64,000 bases of DNA from a virus. Made by a program: the position numbers and the translations under genes. The notes beneath the pieces are model-generated. The model was not told where the DNA came from. It did not search any database and saw only the letters and a program-made list of their open reading frames with translations. The stretch's first letter is position 1. Every line of letters starts with the position of its first letter. Positions 31,133 through 39,140 of this stretch are shown here, in pieces. The stretch is from positions 1-64,000 of the IMG/VR virus record IMGVR_UViG_3300028299_000003. One strand, 5' to 3'.

Positions 31133-31477
31133 ATGGAAAAAACAGAACAAGATATTCTATTAGAAGGGATAATAAAATATACCGAAAGCGGTAAATTAGT
31201 TTGGAAGGTCCTTCATCAAGGAGAATTTACAACAGATTATTCTTCTCATATAAAAATAACAAATTTAAAGTTTGTAAATTTAACTTTTTTTAATAACTTT
31301 AAAGATAAAACTATGTCAGTTATTAATGTGACAATATCAAAAGAATCTAATACTGTGATAGTTAAAGATAAGTCATCATTTAATAAAAAATATGCAACAA
31401 TATCAGTTGATAGTAACGCTAGATTATTTTTATTTGATGAATTATATAGAGAAATCAAGAAGAAATTAGAAAAATGA
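31133..31477 (+). CDS. GKLKW-family small protein
   Basis: A 114-residue protein starting MEKTEQDILLEGIIKYTESG followed by KLVWKVL. It is related to 22034 and to the next gene. A beta-rich centre is followed by a helical C-terminus (LFLFDELYREIKKKLEK). It overlaps the following gene by 4 nt. Function unknown. Confidence 0.65.
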   Translation: MEKTEQDILLEGIIKYTESGKLVWKVLHQGEFTTDYSSHIKITNLKFVNLTFFNNFKDKTMSVINVTISKESNTVIVKDKSSFNKKYATISVDSNARLFLFDELYREIKKKLEK

Positions 31478-32364
31478 ACCTATCATCAGTATCCAGTATA
31501 ATAGTTCTGACCAAGAATAAAAATATGGTATGGACTTATCATAAACAAGAGAATGATAAATCGGTCTATAGATCAACATATATTCTTGGTACAACAACAT
31601 GTAAGTATGAGTATAGAATGGATAAATCAACTCTTATAGTAAGAGAGTTGAAATGGGGTAGATTAATAGCGGAAATAACAGTTACTGGAAACCAAAAAAA
31701 TGGTGATAGATTTGATGAATTATCATCAGCTATTATAGAATCCGTTATATATAATCAAGCGAAGAAAAGTAATGCAGAGAAACCCCGTGAATCATTTTTT
31801 CAAAGATTAGTAGATCCAAATAAGATATATTCCTCAGATGATAGAAAGAGAATTGAGGATATGATAGATAAACTAATAGAAGATACAGATGATGGTTCTA
31901 TGAAATGGGAAAAGACATCAACAAAATATAAAAACGCTGAGTTTTTTTATTCAGAAATTAGATTAAGTAAAATAAAAAAATTGGAATTTGAATTAGTTTC
32001 TACGAAAGAACCATCAGAAGATTCAAGTGAAAATTGTCTTTTAGTATATCTTAGACGATATAAACACATTCGTGATAGAATTTTCAGTATACCTCTTAAA
32101 GATTTTATTTATATTATAAAATTAATAAAATTAGTTAGATATAAATTAGGTGAAACGGATATAGATCCATATAAAGAAAGAAGAAGAAGTTTAATGGAAT
32201 ATTTAGAACATTTTGAGGGAACACTAATGGGTGGCATGAAAGACTATACCAAAGATAGAATAATAGATAGACTGTTTGTTATGAGAAAGAAAATAAAAGA
32301 CGCTAACACCAAAAAAGAATTTGATGAATTAGAAACCGAAATCGCGTATTTTTCACATATGTAA
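31474..32364 (+). CDS. Two-domain GKLKW-family protein
   Basis: A 296-residue protein. Domain 1 (1-95) has SSIIVLTKNKNMVWTYHK; domain 2 (about 120-225) has IDKLIEDTDDGSMKWEKTS, so the family domain occurs twice. A helical tail follows (LFVMRKKIKDANTKKEFDEL). Tandem with 31133, so a heteromeric complex is possible. No function recognised. Confidence 0.65.
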   Translation: MNLSSVSSIIVLTKNKNMVWTYHKQENDKSVYRSTYILGTTTCKYEYRMDKSTLIVRELKWGRLIAEITVTGNQKNGDRFDELSSAIIESVIYNQAKKSNAEKPRESFFQRLVDPNKIYSSDDRKRIEDMIDKLIEDTDDGSMKWEKTSTKYKNAEFFYSEIRLSKIKKLEFELVSTKEPSEDSSENCLLVYLRRYKHIRDRIFSIPLKDFIYIIKLIKLVRYKLGETDIDPYKERRRSLMEYLEHFEGTLMGGMKDYTKDRIIDRLFVMRKKIKDANTKKEFDELETEIAYFSHM

Positions 32365-32412
32365 ATTATTTTAAAACAATCAAATTTTTAACTTATATAA
32401 CCTAAAAAAACA

Positions 32413-33033
32413 TTGTTTGAAGGTAGTACTATATTAATGGTTGTTTCACACCCAGATGATGAAATAATATTTGGATGGCCCATCCTACAAAATAAAAATA
32501 TTAATAAGAAGATACTTTTAATATCATCAGATATTTATAATGAAAAAGAATTTTTAAATAAAAATAGACTAATCCCAATAATTAAAATATGTGAAGAAAC
32601 AAATACTGAATTATTTTCTTTAAATTATGATAATAGTTTTTATAGGTTAGAAGGATGGCCTAAAACCCTATATAAACAACTAAATTATTTGATATCAAAA
32701 AAAATTAAAACAATAAAACATGACTATATTTTTACACACAATCCATATGGAGAATATGGTCATCCAGATCATAGATTTTGTTTTGAATCGGTTTTGTTAT
32801 ATTCCGAAAAACCAATAATATACACAGATATTTGGTCAGAAAATCCAGATAATTGGATTGGTGAAAGTATGTCTGATAAATATAAAAAATTATATTTTAA
32901 TGATTCATTAAGAATTGGTGAATATAATATTGATAGAGAATTTTACAAATATTGTATGCAACAATATGTTATTAACGGAACATGGACTTGGGGTTATGGT
33001 CCAATTGAAAAATGTAATTTATATATGATATGA
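32413..33033 (+). CDS. PIG-L/LmbE-family deacetylase
   Basis: A 206-residue protein. ILMVVSHPDDEIIFGW near the N-terminus is the zinc-binding HPDDE motif. The second histidine motif is EYGHPDHRFCFESV (about residues 115-128). These enzymes remove acetyl groups from GlcNAc-type sugars. The TTG at 32413 is chosen because the only nearby ATG (32437) would cut the first beta strand. It overlaps the next gene by 4 nt and is paired with a glycosyltransferase, so the two probably build or edit one glycan. Confidence 0.85.
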   Translation: MFEGSTILMVVSHPDDEIIFGWPILQNKNINKKILLISSDIYNEKEFLNKNRLIPIIKICEETNTELFSLNYDNSFYRLEGWPKTLYKQLNYLISKKIKTIKHDYIFTHNPYGEYGHPDHRFCFESVLLYSEKPIIYTDIWSENPDNWIGESMSDKYKKLYFNDSLRIGEYNIDREFYKYCMQQYVINGTWTWGYGPIEKCNLYMI

Positions 33034-34265
33034 AGATAATTCATTTAAGCCCAGGATTGATAGAAATACCACCAAAGGGTTGGGGGGCGATAGAAGAAGT
33101 TATATGGAATTATAAGTTAGAATTAGAGAAATTCGGACATACAGTAGAAATACATAATTATTTTGAATTTCTAAAACTGGTTGATAATGGGTATGAGTAT
33201 GATATTTTACACATTCATGTCTCTGATCAATGTCATGAACTTATTGAAAGAGGATTAAAATATTTTTTCAATATTCACGATATACATTTATATACAAATT
33301 GGAAGATTAGTAAACAATATTTAGATTGTTTGAGAGCGGTCAAACATTCTATATTATCATTTTCACCATCTATGTTTTTAATTGAAAGAATGGACCAGGT
33401 TAAAAATAAGATAATTTATGTACCACATGGAGTGAATAAAGATACATATAAATCAAATTTAAATAAAGATAATTCAGAAATTAAATTGTTATGTATCGCT
33501 AAGAATGGAACAGCGGTATGGAAAGGATATGATAATAAAGGATTTATACACTCGGTGGAAATAGCTAAAAAATTAAATCTACCATTAACTATAGTTGGTG
33601 ACAACACAGAATTTTTTAGTAAAAATGATTATGATTTTTCTTACGTTAATATTATTCAAAGAAATGTTTTTAAAGATGAACTTATAAATGAATTTTATGG
33701 AAAACACCATATACTATTACATATGTCAAAATTAGAAAGTGGTCAACCATGTTTAGTAATATTGGAGGCGTTATCATGTGAATTACCAGTTGTTTCAATG
33801 AGTATAGATAATTATGAAATTCCTGGTGTTGAATTTGTAAAAAATATTGATGATGGGGTAAAATCTGTTATTAAAATTATTGAAAATTATGATAAATATA
33901 AGGAAATGACAATTTTATCATCAGATAAGTACAGATGGAGAAATTCTGTTGGAATAATAAATATGCATTACAGTGAATCAATGAAAAAACATAATATAAT
34001 AAAATTCGTACCAGCTGATGATAGAGGAATACCAGAAAGTGTTTTTAATATTTATGTTCAGAATGATTTGTTAAAAGTAAAACTTCTTGAGTCTGATAAA
34101 TTTGAATATGATGTTTTATTTAAAGATTCTAATCAAAATGAACTTTATAGAAAATCACTAGTAAATAATACTTGGTGTGGCGTTTTTTTAAATAAAAATC
34201 ATTATTTTATATCAATAAAAAGAAAAGATTGGGTAGTTGATTATGTTGTAGAATATAAAATATGA
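33030..34265 (+). CDS. Glycosyltransferase, GT4-like
   Basis: A 411-residue GT-B protein. The N-terminus is MKIIHLSPGLIEIPPKGWGA with a Gly-rich GAIEEV loop. The C-terminal donor-binding part is HHILLHMSKLESGQPCLVIL, continuing EALSCELPVVSM (about 228-257). An additional C-terminal beta domain (about 330-411) is unusual for GT4. It acts with the deacetylase just upstream. Acceptor unknown. Confidence 0.8.
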   Translation: MKIIHLSPGLIEIPPKGWGAIEEVIWNYKLELEKFGHTVEIHNYFEFLKLVDNGYEYDILHIHVSDQCHELIERGLKYFFNIHDIHLYTNWKISKQYLDCLRAVKHSILSFSPSMFLIERMDQVKNKIIYVPHGVNKDTYKSNLNKDNSEIKLLCIAKNGTAVWKGYDNKGFIHSVEIAKKLNLPLTIVGDNTEFFSKNDYDFSYVNIIQRNVFKDELINEFYGKHHILLHMSKLESGQPCLVILEALSCELPVVSMSIDNYEIPGVEFVKNIDDGVKSVIKIIENYDKYKEMTILSSDKYRWRNSVGIINMHYSESMKKHNIIKFVPADDRGIPESVFNIYVQNDLLKVKLLESDKFEYDVLFKDSNQNELYRKSLVNNTWCGVFLNKNHYFISIKRKDWVVDYVVEYKI

Positions 34266-34283
34266 TTTTTTTTTATTAGAAAG

Positions 34284-34300
34284 TTTTTTTATATTTATAA
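34284..34300 (+). promoter_or_regulatory. Phage-type promoter element
   Basis: TTTTTTTATATTTATAA ending 12 nt before the ATG at 34313. A slightly different core (TATATTTATAA). Confidence 0.4.
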
Positions 34301-34312
34301 AAATAGATAGTT

Positions 34313-35005
34313 ATGGAAAGATATTATATAATAAGTAGTTTACACAGAATGAATTTTCTGAAAAAATATGGATTTAGACCATTTAAATTGGATTTAAACG
34401 AAAAGAATAATATATTCTTTATTGTAGATAAATTAGATGGTCAAAAAGATTCGTTGTTTATATTATCAGAAGGTGTTAGATCATATTTCACATTTTTTTC
34501 ATTAAATTATCTGAAAAATTCAGTATCAATTTTAATTGATCCCGTATTTTTCACTAAGAATGGTGGGTTAATAACACCACCATATGATATTTTATCCGCT
34601 GAGAAAAATACAAATAGAATGATTTTACTTAGTTCTAAAAAACCAATGACAGAAAAAACTGTTCCGTTACTCGAATTATGGGGTGAGAATTATAAAATAA
34701 TTGATACAGATAAAATAACAGATGAACAATTGGAGGCTGAGTTGGATAAATATTTATATGATTATAAAATAAAACCAAAAGAAGAAGTCAATGTTGAAAT
34801 AGATGAGAAAAAAAGGGATGAAGAGATTAAAGAATTTTTATCTGGATACAAAAAAACTAAAGATGATATTAGTTCGATATTAGGTGATAATCTACCAGAA
34901 TTTATTTTAGATAAAACTAAAGGAGATAATTATAAAAAGATTAGTTTTAAATATGCTGATTACAAAGTAAAGAAAAAAAATGATGATGGATTATTTTCTA
35001 TTTAA
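34313..35005 (+). CDS. Hypothetical protein
   Basis: A 230-residue protein. The N-terminal alpha/beta part (FIVDKLDGQKDSLFILSEGV, SVSILIDPVFFTKNGG) is followed by a charged helical C-terminal half. No catalytic pattern recognised. It ends 15 nt inside a convergent minus-strand gene. Confidence 0.6.
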   Translation: MERYYIISSLHRMNFLKKYGFRPFKLDLNEKNNIFFIVDKLDGQKDSLFILSEGVRSYFTFFSLNYLKNSVSILIDPVFFTKNGGLITPPYDILSAEKNTNRMILLSSKKPMTEKTVPLLELWGENYKIIDTDKITDEQLEAELDKYLYDYKIKPKEEVNVEIDEKKRDEEIKEFLSGYKKTKDDISSILGDNLPEFILDKTKGDNYKKISFKYADYKVKKKNDDGLFSI

Positions 35006-35248
35006 AAATCTTTCTATATTCTGACTAAGAACTGATTTTCCGTATATATCTTGTCTTTCATTATAACACCTAAATCCAATAGATTCGTTATAATATTTTA
35101 GAATTATATCATCTTTTAGTTTTAATCCAGATGATGATAATATATGATATAGGTATATTTCATCCATTTCTGTTATTCTTTTAATTGTATTATTAACAGT
35201 AGGATCTAAATTTTTTTCAACTAATTTATTTAATTTATCTTTTATCAT
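34991..35248 (-). CDS. Small hypothetical protein
   Basis: An 85-residue protein from MIKDKLNKLVEKN, whose start overlaps the stop of the upstream gene (ATGA). The C-terminus reads CYNERQDIYGKSVLSQNIER. A longer start at 35287 exists but overlaps the upstream gene more. Function unknown. Confidence 0.55.
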   Translation of the reverse strand: MIKDKLNKLVEKNLDPTVNNTIKRITEMDEIYLYHILSSSGLKLKDDIILKYYNESIGFRCYNERQDIYGKSVLSQNIERFLNRK

Positions 35249-35538
35249 TCCATTGATTTGAATATTATAGCACTTTGTTCTAACCACCCAAATTCTCTTT
35301 TAATTTCTTCTGGTGATCGTGATGTACTTATGTTGAATTTATAGTGATCATTATCAATTTTATCAAAACTATTTAGTTTTATACCATTTTGTTCTAACCA
35401 TCCAAACTCATTATTGAAAGCGTCTGATATAGTTTTCTGACCAGATATCTCTAGTACTTGATTATCATCCACATAACATATAACAGTATATGTGTTATCT
35501 GTGTTTTCTTTTATATAATTTGAATATTGTTTCAACAT
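35245..35538 (-). CDS. Small protein with internal repeat and tag-like start
   Basis: A 97-residue protein starting MLKQYSNYIKEN (weak tag). Two repeats, NNEFGWLEQNGIKLNSF (about 44-60) and KREFGWLEQSAIIFKSM (about 80-96), show internal duplication of about 36 residues. First gene of a two-gene minus-strand unit. Confidence 0.6.
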   Translation of the reverse strand: MLKQYSNYIKENTDNTYTVICYVDDNQVLEISGQKTISDAFNNEFGWLEQNGIKLNSFDKIDNDHYKFNISTSRSPEEIKREFGWLEQSAIIFKSME

Positions 35539-35626
35539 GAGAATTATTTTTTTTATTATATATAAAATATTTATATTTAGATTATATATTAAATATATAC
35601 ATTAGAAAAATAATTAAGTTTATTTA

Positions 35627-36217
35627 ATGAAGAGACTAGATATTGTCGGATTACCAAGTGGCCAAATTATAACCATTACGGATGACCAATTAAAAGAGTT
35701 GATAAAAAATATGGTGGTTTGGAAAATAACGCGATATCTAACAACCTCGTTAGATGATGGTGTATATTGTTTTAATGATGATGATGTGGAATTTATCACA
35801 AGAAAATTATCTATGATGTTATATGATCAAGCATTTAAAAAAGATTCATATGAGTCAGGAACATTTATGCGATATTTACAAAAAATATATCCAGACTCAT
35901 CTAGTTGGAATAATATAATAACATTAACTTGTTCATCTCAGGATTTGAATAATTTAGAAGGAATAGAAAATCTTAAAAATTTAGAAGTGTTACATTGTGA
36001 TCATAATAATATAGAAGAGTTAAATATAGGTGGTCTAAGTAAATTAAGAATTCTTTATTGTAATGGTAATAAATTAACTATGATTAAAGATATTTCTAGA
36101 TTAAAAAATCTAACTATTTTATGGTACGAAGATAATGATTTCAATGAACATTATTTGAAATTTTTAGATAGATATTGTAAGATTAGAAAAATAAGAACTA
36201 TACACAGAAAAAAGTAG
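35627..36217 (+). CDS. Leucine-rich repeat protein
   Basis: A 196-residue protein. The N-terminal 100 residues are alpha-helical. From about residue 105 there are LRR units (ITLTCSSQDLNNLEGIENL, LEVLHCDHNNIEELNIGGL, LRILYCNGNKLTMIKDISRL). LRRs usually bind proteins. It ends with TAG, showing that TAG is a stop in this phage. The target is unknown. Confidence 0.75.
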   Translation: MKRLDIVGLPSGQIITITDDQLKELIKNMVVWKITRYLTTSLDDGVYCFNDDDVEFITRKLSMMLYDQAFKKDSYESGTFMRYLQKIYPDSSSWNNIITLTCSSQDLNNLEGIENLKNLEVLHCDHNNIEELNIGGLSKLRILYCNGNKLTMIKDISRLKNLTILWYEDNDFNEHYLKFLDRYCKIRKIRTIHRKK

Positions 36218-36243
36218 ACCCCTAATTATCTTATAGAACCTAT

Positions 36244-36257
36244 TTTTTTATATATAG
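36244..36257 (+). promoter_or_regulatory. Phage-type promoter element
   Basis: TTTTTTATATATAG ending 11 nt before the ATG at 36269. Confidence 0.5.
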
Positions 36258-36268
36258 AATAAAAATAG

Positions 36269-36982
36269 ATGATGAATCTTATCGGGCTTGATATTTCTGT
36301 TAATAGTACTGGATTATCAATATTTAAAGATGATAAATTAGAATTATATAATTTCACTACTATAAAAGATAGTTATATATGGGTTAAAAAGACCATAGAA
36401 TATATCAATTTTGAATTTATCAATTATACTTATTCTGATAATGATGATTACAGTGAAAAAGAAATAATAAAACTTGTAGAATTCAATAAAATTTCTGATA
36501 TTATTTTTGATAAAATTTGTGAGAATATTAATAAAGATGAAAAAACATACATATGTATTGAGGGATATAATTTTGGGTTTAAACAGAACACTAATAGTAT
36601 AACAGATATCGTATGTATCTCTACTATTTTAAAATCTAAGTTATTAAATATTCCAAATTTAGAACAGATGTTAATTCTTTCACCAAAATCAATTAAATCA
36701 TATGTTGCTGAAATGGTATATGGTACAACACAGACTATAAACAAAAGAGGGACAAAAAAAATCATTAATAAGAGTCCAGATGGTGTTAGTGGCGGAAATT
36801 TCTCTAAACACGACATGTTAAAAGCTATAATTGATTCGGATTATGATGATATTTTGACGAATATTGTAAAAAAAAATAAAGATGAAATATTAAAAATGAA
36901 GAACATTCCAAAACCGTTTGATGATATTTGTGATAGTTATTGGATAGTTAAAGTTCTTAGTAATATATTAAAATCTTCATAA
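36269..36982 (+). CDS. RuvC-like Holliday junction resolvase
   Basis: A 237-residue RNase H-fold protein. Motif I is NLIGLDISVNSTGLSIF (Asp near 8), motif II is KTYICIEGYNFGFKQN (Glu near 98), then a LSPKSIKSYVAEM region, and motif III is KPFDDICDSYWIVKVL (Asp near 221-225). This is the RuvC family layout, longer than E. coli RuvC. It should cut branched DNA during phage recombination or packaging. Its 3' end overlaps a convergent homing endonuclease gene by 46 nt. Confidence 0.8.
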   Translation: MMNLIGLDISVNSTGLSIFKDDKLELYNFTTIKDSYIWVKKTIEYINFEFINYTYSDNDDYSEKEIIKLVEFNKISDIIFDKICENINKDEKTYICIEGYNFGFKQNTNSITDIVCISTILKSKLLNIPNLEQMLILSPKSIKSYVAEMVYGTTQTINKRGTKKIINKSPDGVSGGNFSKHDMLKAIIDSDYDDILTNIVKKNKDEILKMKNIPKPFDDICDSYWIVKVLSNILKSS

Positions 36983-37989
36983 TTTTTATTTATAATAAAA
37001 ATAAAATTATATCCTTGTTCTATACATGACTTTTGTTTTATCAAGTTCTTTTCAATATCTTTTTTGTAGATATAATCCGATTTTATTTCTATAATTAGAT
37101 TAAATGGTTTATAAAAAAAATCAGAAAAGTAAATTTTTTCTTTGTTTTCAAATTTATATCGAATTGTTTTTCCCTTTTCAATGTTCAAATTCTGATATTT
37201 TTCTAAAAAATCTAATTCATAAGTTCCTTGATAAGTTAAGTTTTTAAATTTTTTTCGTAAAAATAATGATTTTTGTTTTTTTAAATTTATAATTTCATCC
37301 TGAGAAACATTATTAACCCCATATTTTATTAAACAAGTTTCTACACTTTTACATCTATTATTATAATTCTCATTTCCATATTTTTTGAATTTTGTATTTT
37401 TACCCTTTTTTCTAATATTTTTATTTTGTAATGGGTTTTCAACCCCATAATTTTTTAATGTTGTTTTGATTTTTTTATTTTTTATTTGTTCTGATTGAGA
37501 TGGGTTCTTAACATTCCAATTTTTTAATGTTGTCTGTGTTTTTTTGTATTTGATTTTATCATTTTTCGAAACATTATCAACCCCATAATTTTTTCTAATC
37601 GTTTCTTTTGATTTTTCTTTAATTATTTTACTACATAATGGTGATTTCCCACCATATTTTTCCATCATTGTTTTAGATTGTTTTGATTTTATATCTGGAT
37701 GTTGACTACTAACACACCCAAACCTCTCATTGAAAGTATTCATAAGTTTTCCAACTGAACATTTATGGCTACATGCATATAAAACAGTTCCCATTTTTGT
37801 GTTTTTAGTATATTTACAATATTTTAATTCTTTTTCATTACCACAAATATCACATTTAACTCTTATTATATAATTACTATTCGGCCTTAAATCTTCTATT
37901 TTAACATCAATTAAATTTTTATATTTATCATATCCCTTATTGATATAATAAGGTTTATTTTTAATCTTTATAGTTTTATTTATTATCAT
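36937..37989 (-). CDS. Homing endonuclease with KYGV-type repeats
   Basis: A 350-residue protein. The N-terminal zinc-binding domain (VKCDICGNEKELKYCKY ... ACSHKCS) is shared with the enzyme at 39141. About seven repeats of the form KNYGVENPLQ lie in the middle and probably bind DNA. The C-terminus has ELDFLEKY, YFSDFFYKPFNLIIEIKSDY and a QGYNFIFI strand, a PD-(D/E)XK-like nuclease. It overlaps the resolvase gene tail to tail. Confidence 0.75.
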   Translation of the reverse strand: MIINKTIKIKNKPYYINKGYDKYKNLIDVKIEDLRPNSNYIIRVKCDICGNEKELKYCKYTKNTKMGTVLYACSHKCSVGKLMNTFNERFGCVSSQHPDIKSKQSKTMMEKYGGKSPLCSKIIKEKSKETIRKNYGVDNVSKNDKIKYKKTQTTLKNWNVKNPSQSEQIKNKKIKTTLKNYGVENPLQNKNIRKKGKNTKFKKYGNENYNNRCKSVETCLIKYGVNNVSQDEIINLKKQKSLFLRKKFKNLTYQGTYELDFLEKYQNLNIEKGKTIRYKFENKEKIYFSDFFYKPFNLIIEIKSDYIYKKDIEKNLIKQKSCIEQGYNFIFIINKNYEDFNILLRTLTIQ

Positions 37990-38146
37990 ATAATAATATC
38001 ATTTTTATTATTCCATTCTTTTTAAAATTTTTATGTATCAAGTGTTCAACATATCTTGATTTATTTTCAAAATTATTTTCTAGAAAATCAATTATATAAG
38101 GACTTAAACTAAATACTATTTTCTTTTTTGTTATTTCTTTTTTCAT
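37976..38146 (-). CDS. Small ribbon-helix-helix-like protein
   Basis: A 56-residue ORF starting MKKEITKKKIVFSLSPYIID. The phrase SLSPYIIDFLENN and then NKSRYVEHLI fits an RHH (Arc/CopG) fold: a beta strand, a helix and a second helix. Its end overlaps the homing endonuclease start by 14 nt. It diverges from a second RHH protein at 38246. Confidence 0.55.
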   Translation of the reverse strand: MKKEITKKKIVFSLSPYIIDFLENNFENKSRYVEHLIHKNFKKNGIIKMILLYDNK

Positions 38147-38245
38147 TTTGTTTGTATTTTACTTGTATATATAAAATTAAAAATATCATATTTTTCCAAT
38201 TATTAAACAAAATACCTCATTATTAATATATAAAGATAAAACATA

Positions 38246-38416
38246 ATGGCTAGACCAAAGATAAAAAACAAAAAAAGAAACATATCACTTTCAATAAATA
38301 TTGAATTGGATGAAATTTTTGAAGATTTTGTTAAAGATAAAAAAATAACAAAATCTCAATATGTTGAATATTTAATTGAAAAGGAAATGGATAAAGAAAC
38401 GAAAAAAGAATTTTAA
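38246..38416 (+). CDS. Small ribbon-helix-helix-like protein
   Basis: A 56-residue ORF, MARPKIKNKKRNISLSINIE followed by LDEIFEDFVKDKKITKSQYV. This fits the RHH pattern of CopG-like repressors. It has the same architecture as the divergent 37976-38146 gene; the two are probably paralogues facing away from one control region. Confidence 0.65.
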   Translation: MARPKIKNKKRNISLSINIELDEIFEDFVKDKKITKSQYVEYLIEKEMDKETKKEF

Positions 38417-38422
38417 TATATA
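38411..38422 (+). promoter_or_regulatory. Phage-type promoter element
   Basis: TTTTAATATATA, overlapping the stop of the RHH gene and ending 18 nt before the tagged gene at 38441. Confidence 0.5.
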
Positions 38423-38440
38423 AAGAAAAAAAGTTTTACT

Positions 38441-38890
38441 ATGAAACATTTAAGAGAATATCGCCATTTTAAAATTGACCCATCAAGGAATAATATTAAA
38501 GACCCAAATGAACCATTTTTCATTGAACCAAAGTATGATTATAAGCAAAAAAGGTTATTAGGAATAGAAAACAAAAAAGAATTAATAGAAATAGATATTC
38601 CAACAATAAATAATCTAATACAGAATATAGCAGTTGAATCTGCTGCAGGAACATACCAACTTAGTGAAAATCTTCTTACTGTTCTCAATAAAATAAGAAA
38701 ATATGTTGAAAGTTATTATGAGGATGATCGTTCTGATATAAGTGAAAGTTATTTAGTATTTGAAGAATTATCAGACGATGATTTGAGAAAATTAACAAAA
38801 CTTGGATTTGGTGTTTATATATATGATGATTCAAATGAATATAGTGAATATTTTGGTGATAAACACAGAATATCCTGGGAATGGAAATAA
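38441..38890 (+). CDS. Tagged hypothetical protein (MKHLREYRHFK)
   Basis: A 149-residue protein. The tag MKHLREYRHFK is followed by DPNEPFFIEPKYDYKQKR and an acidic C-terminal half. No catalytic motif. Confidence 0.65.
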   Translation: MKHLREYRHFKIDPSRNNIKDPNEPFFIEPKYDYKQKRLLGIENKKELIEIDIPTINNLIQNIAVESAAGTYQLSENLLTVLNKIRKYVESYYEDDRSDISESYLVFEELSDDDLRKLTKLGFGVYIYDDSNEYSEYFGDKHRISWEWK

Positions 38891-38904
38891 AAAATAAATA
38901 GAAA

Positions 38905-39123
38905 ATGATTAAACTGTTTGAAAATTTTGAAAATGATTCAAGAAAAATATGGAATTCTATGAGTAAAGGAGAAAGAATAGATTTTATAATAACATATTTT
39001 CCGAGGATAAAAGAAGAAGATTATGAAGTAATATCAAATCAAGGATTTGGAACATTAGATTATTATTTAATGTTTGATAAAAGTGTAATATCAAAAAGAT
39101 TAAAAGAATATAAAAAGGATTAA
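38905..39123 (+). CDS. Tagged small protein (MIKLFENFEND)
   Basis: A 72-residue protein. Tag MIKLFENFEND, then a charged alpha-rich body. It lies between the previous tagged gene and a homing endonuclease. Confidence 0.6.
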   Translation: MIKLFENFENDSRKIWNSMSKGERIDFIITYFPRIKEEDYEVISNQGFGTLDYYLMFDKSVISKRLKEYKKD

Positions 39124-39140
39124 AAAGTTAGGTTAAAGAA

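Noticed and set aside
35627-36217. Alternative genetic code (TAG reassigned), as in some gut phages
   Set aside because: TAG ends this gene cleanly and no long frames are rescued by reading through TAG.
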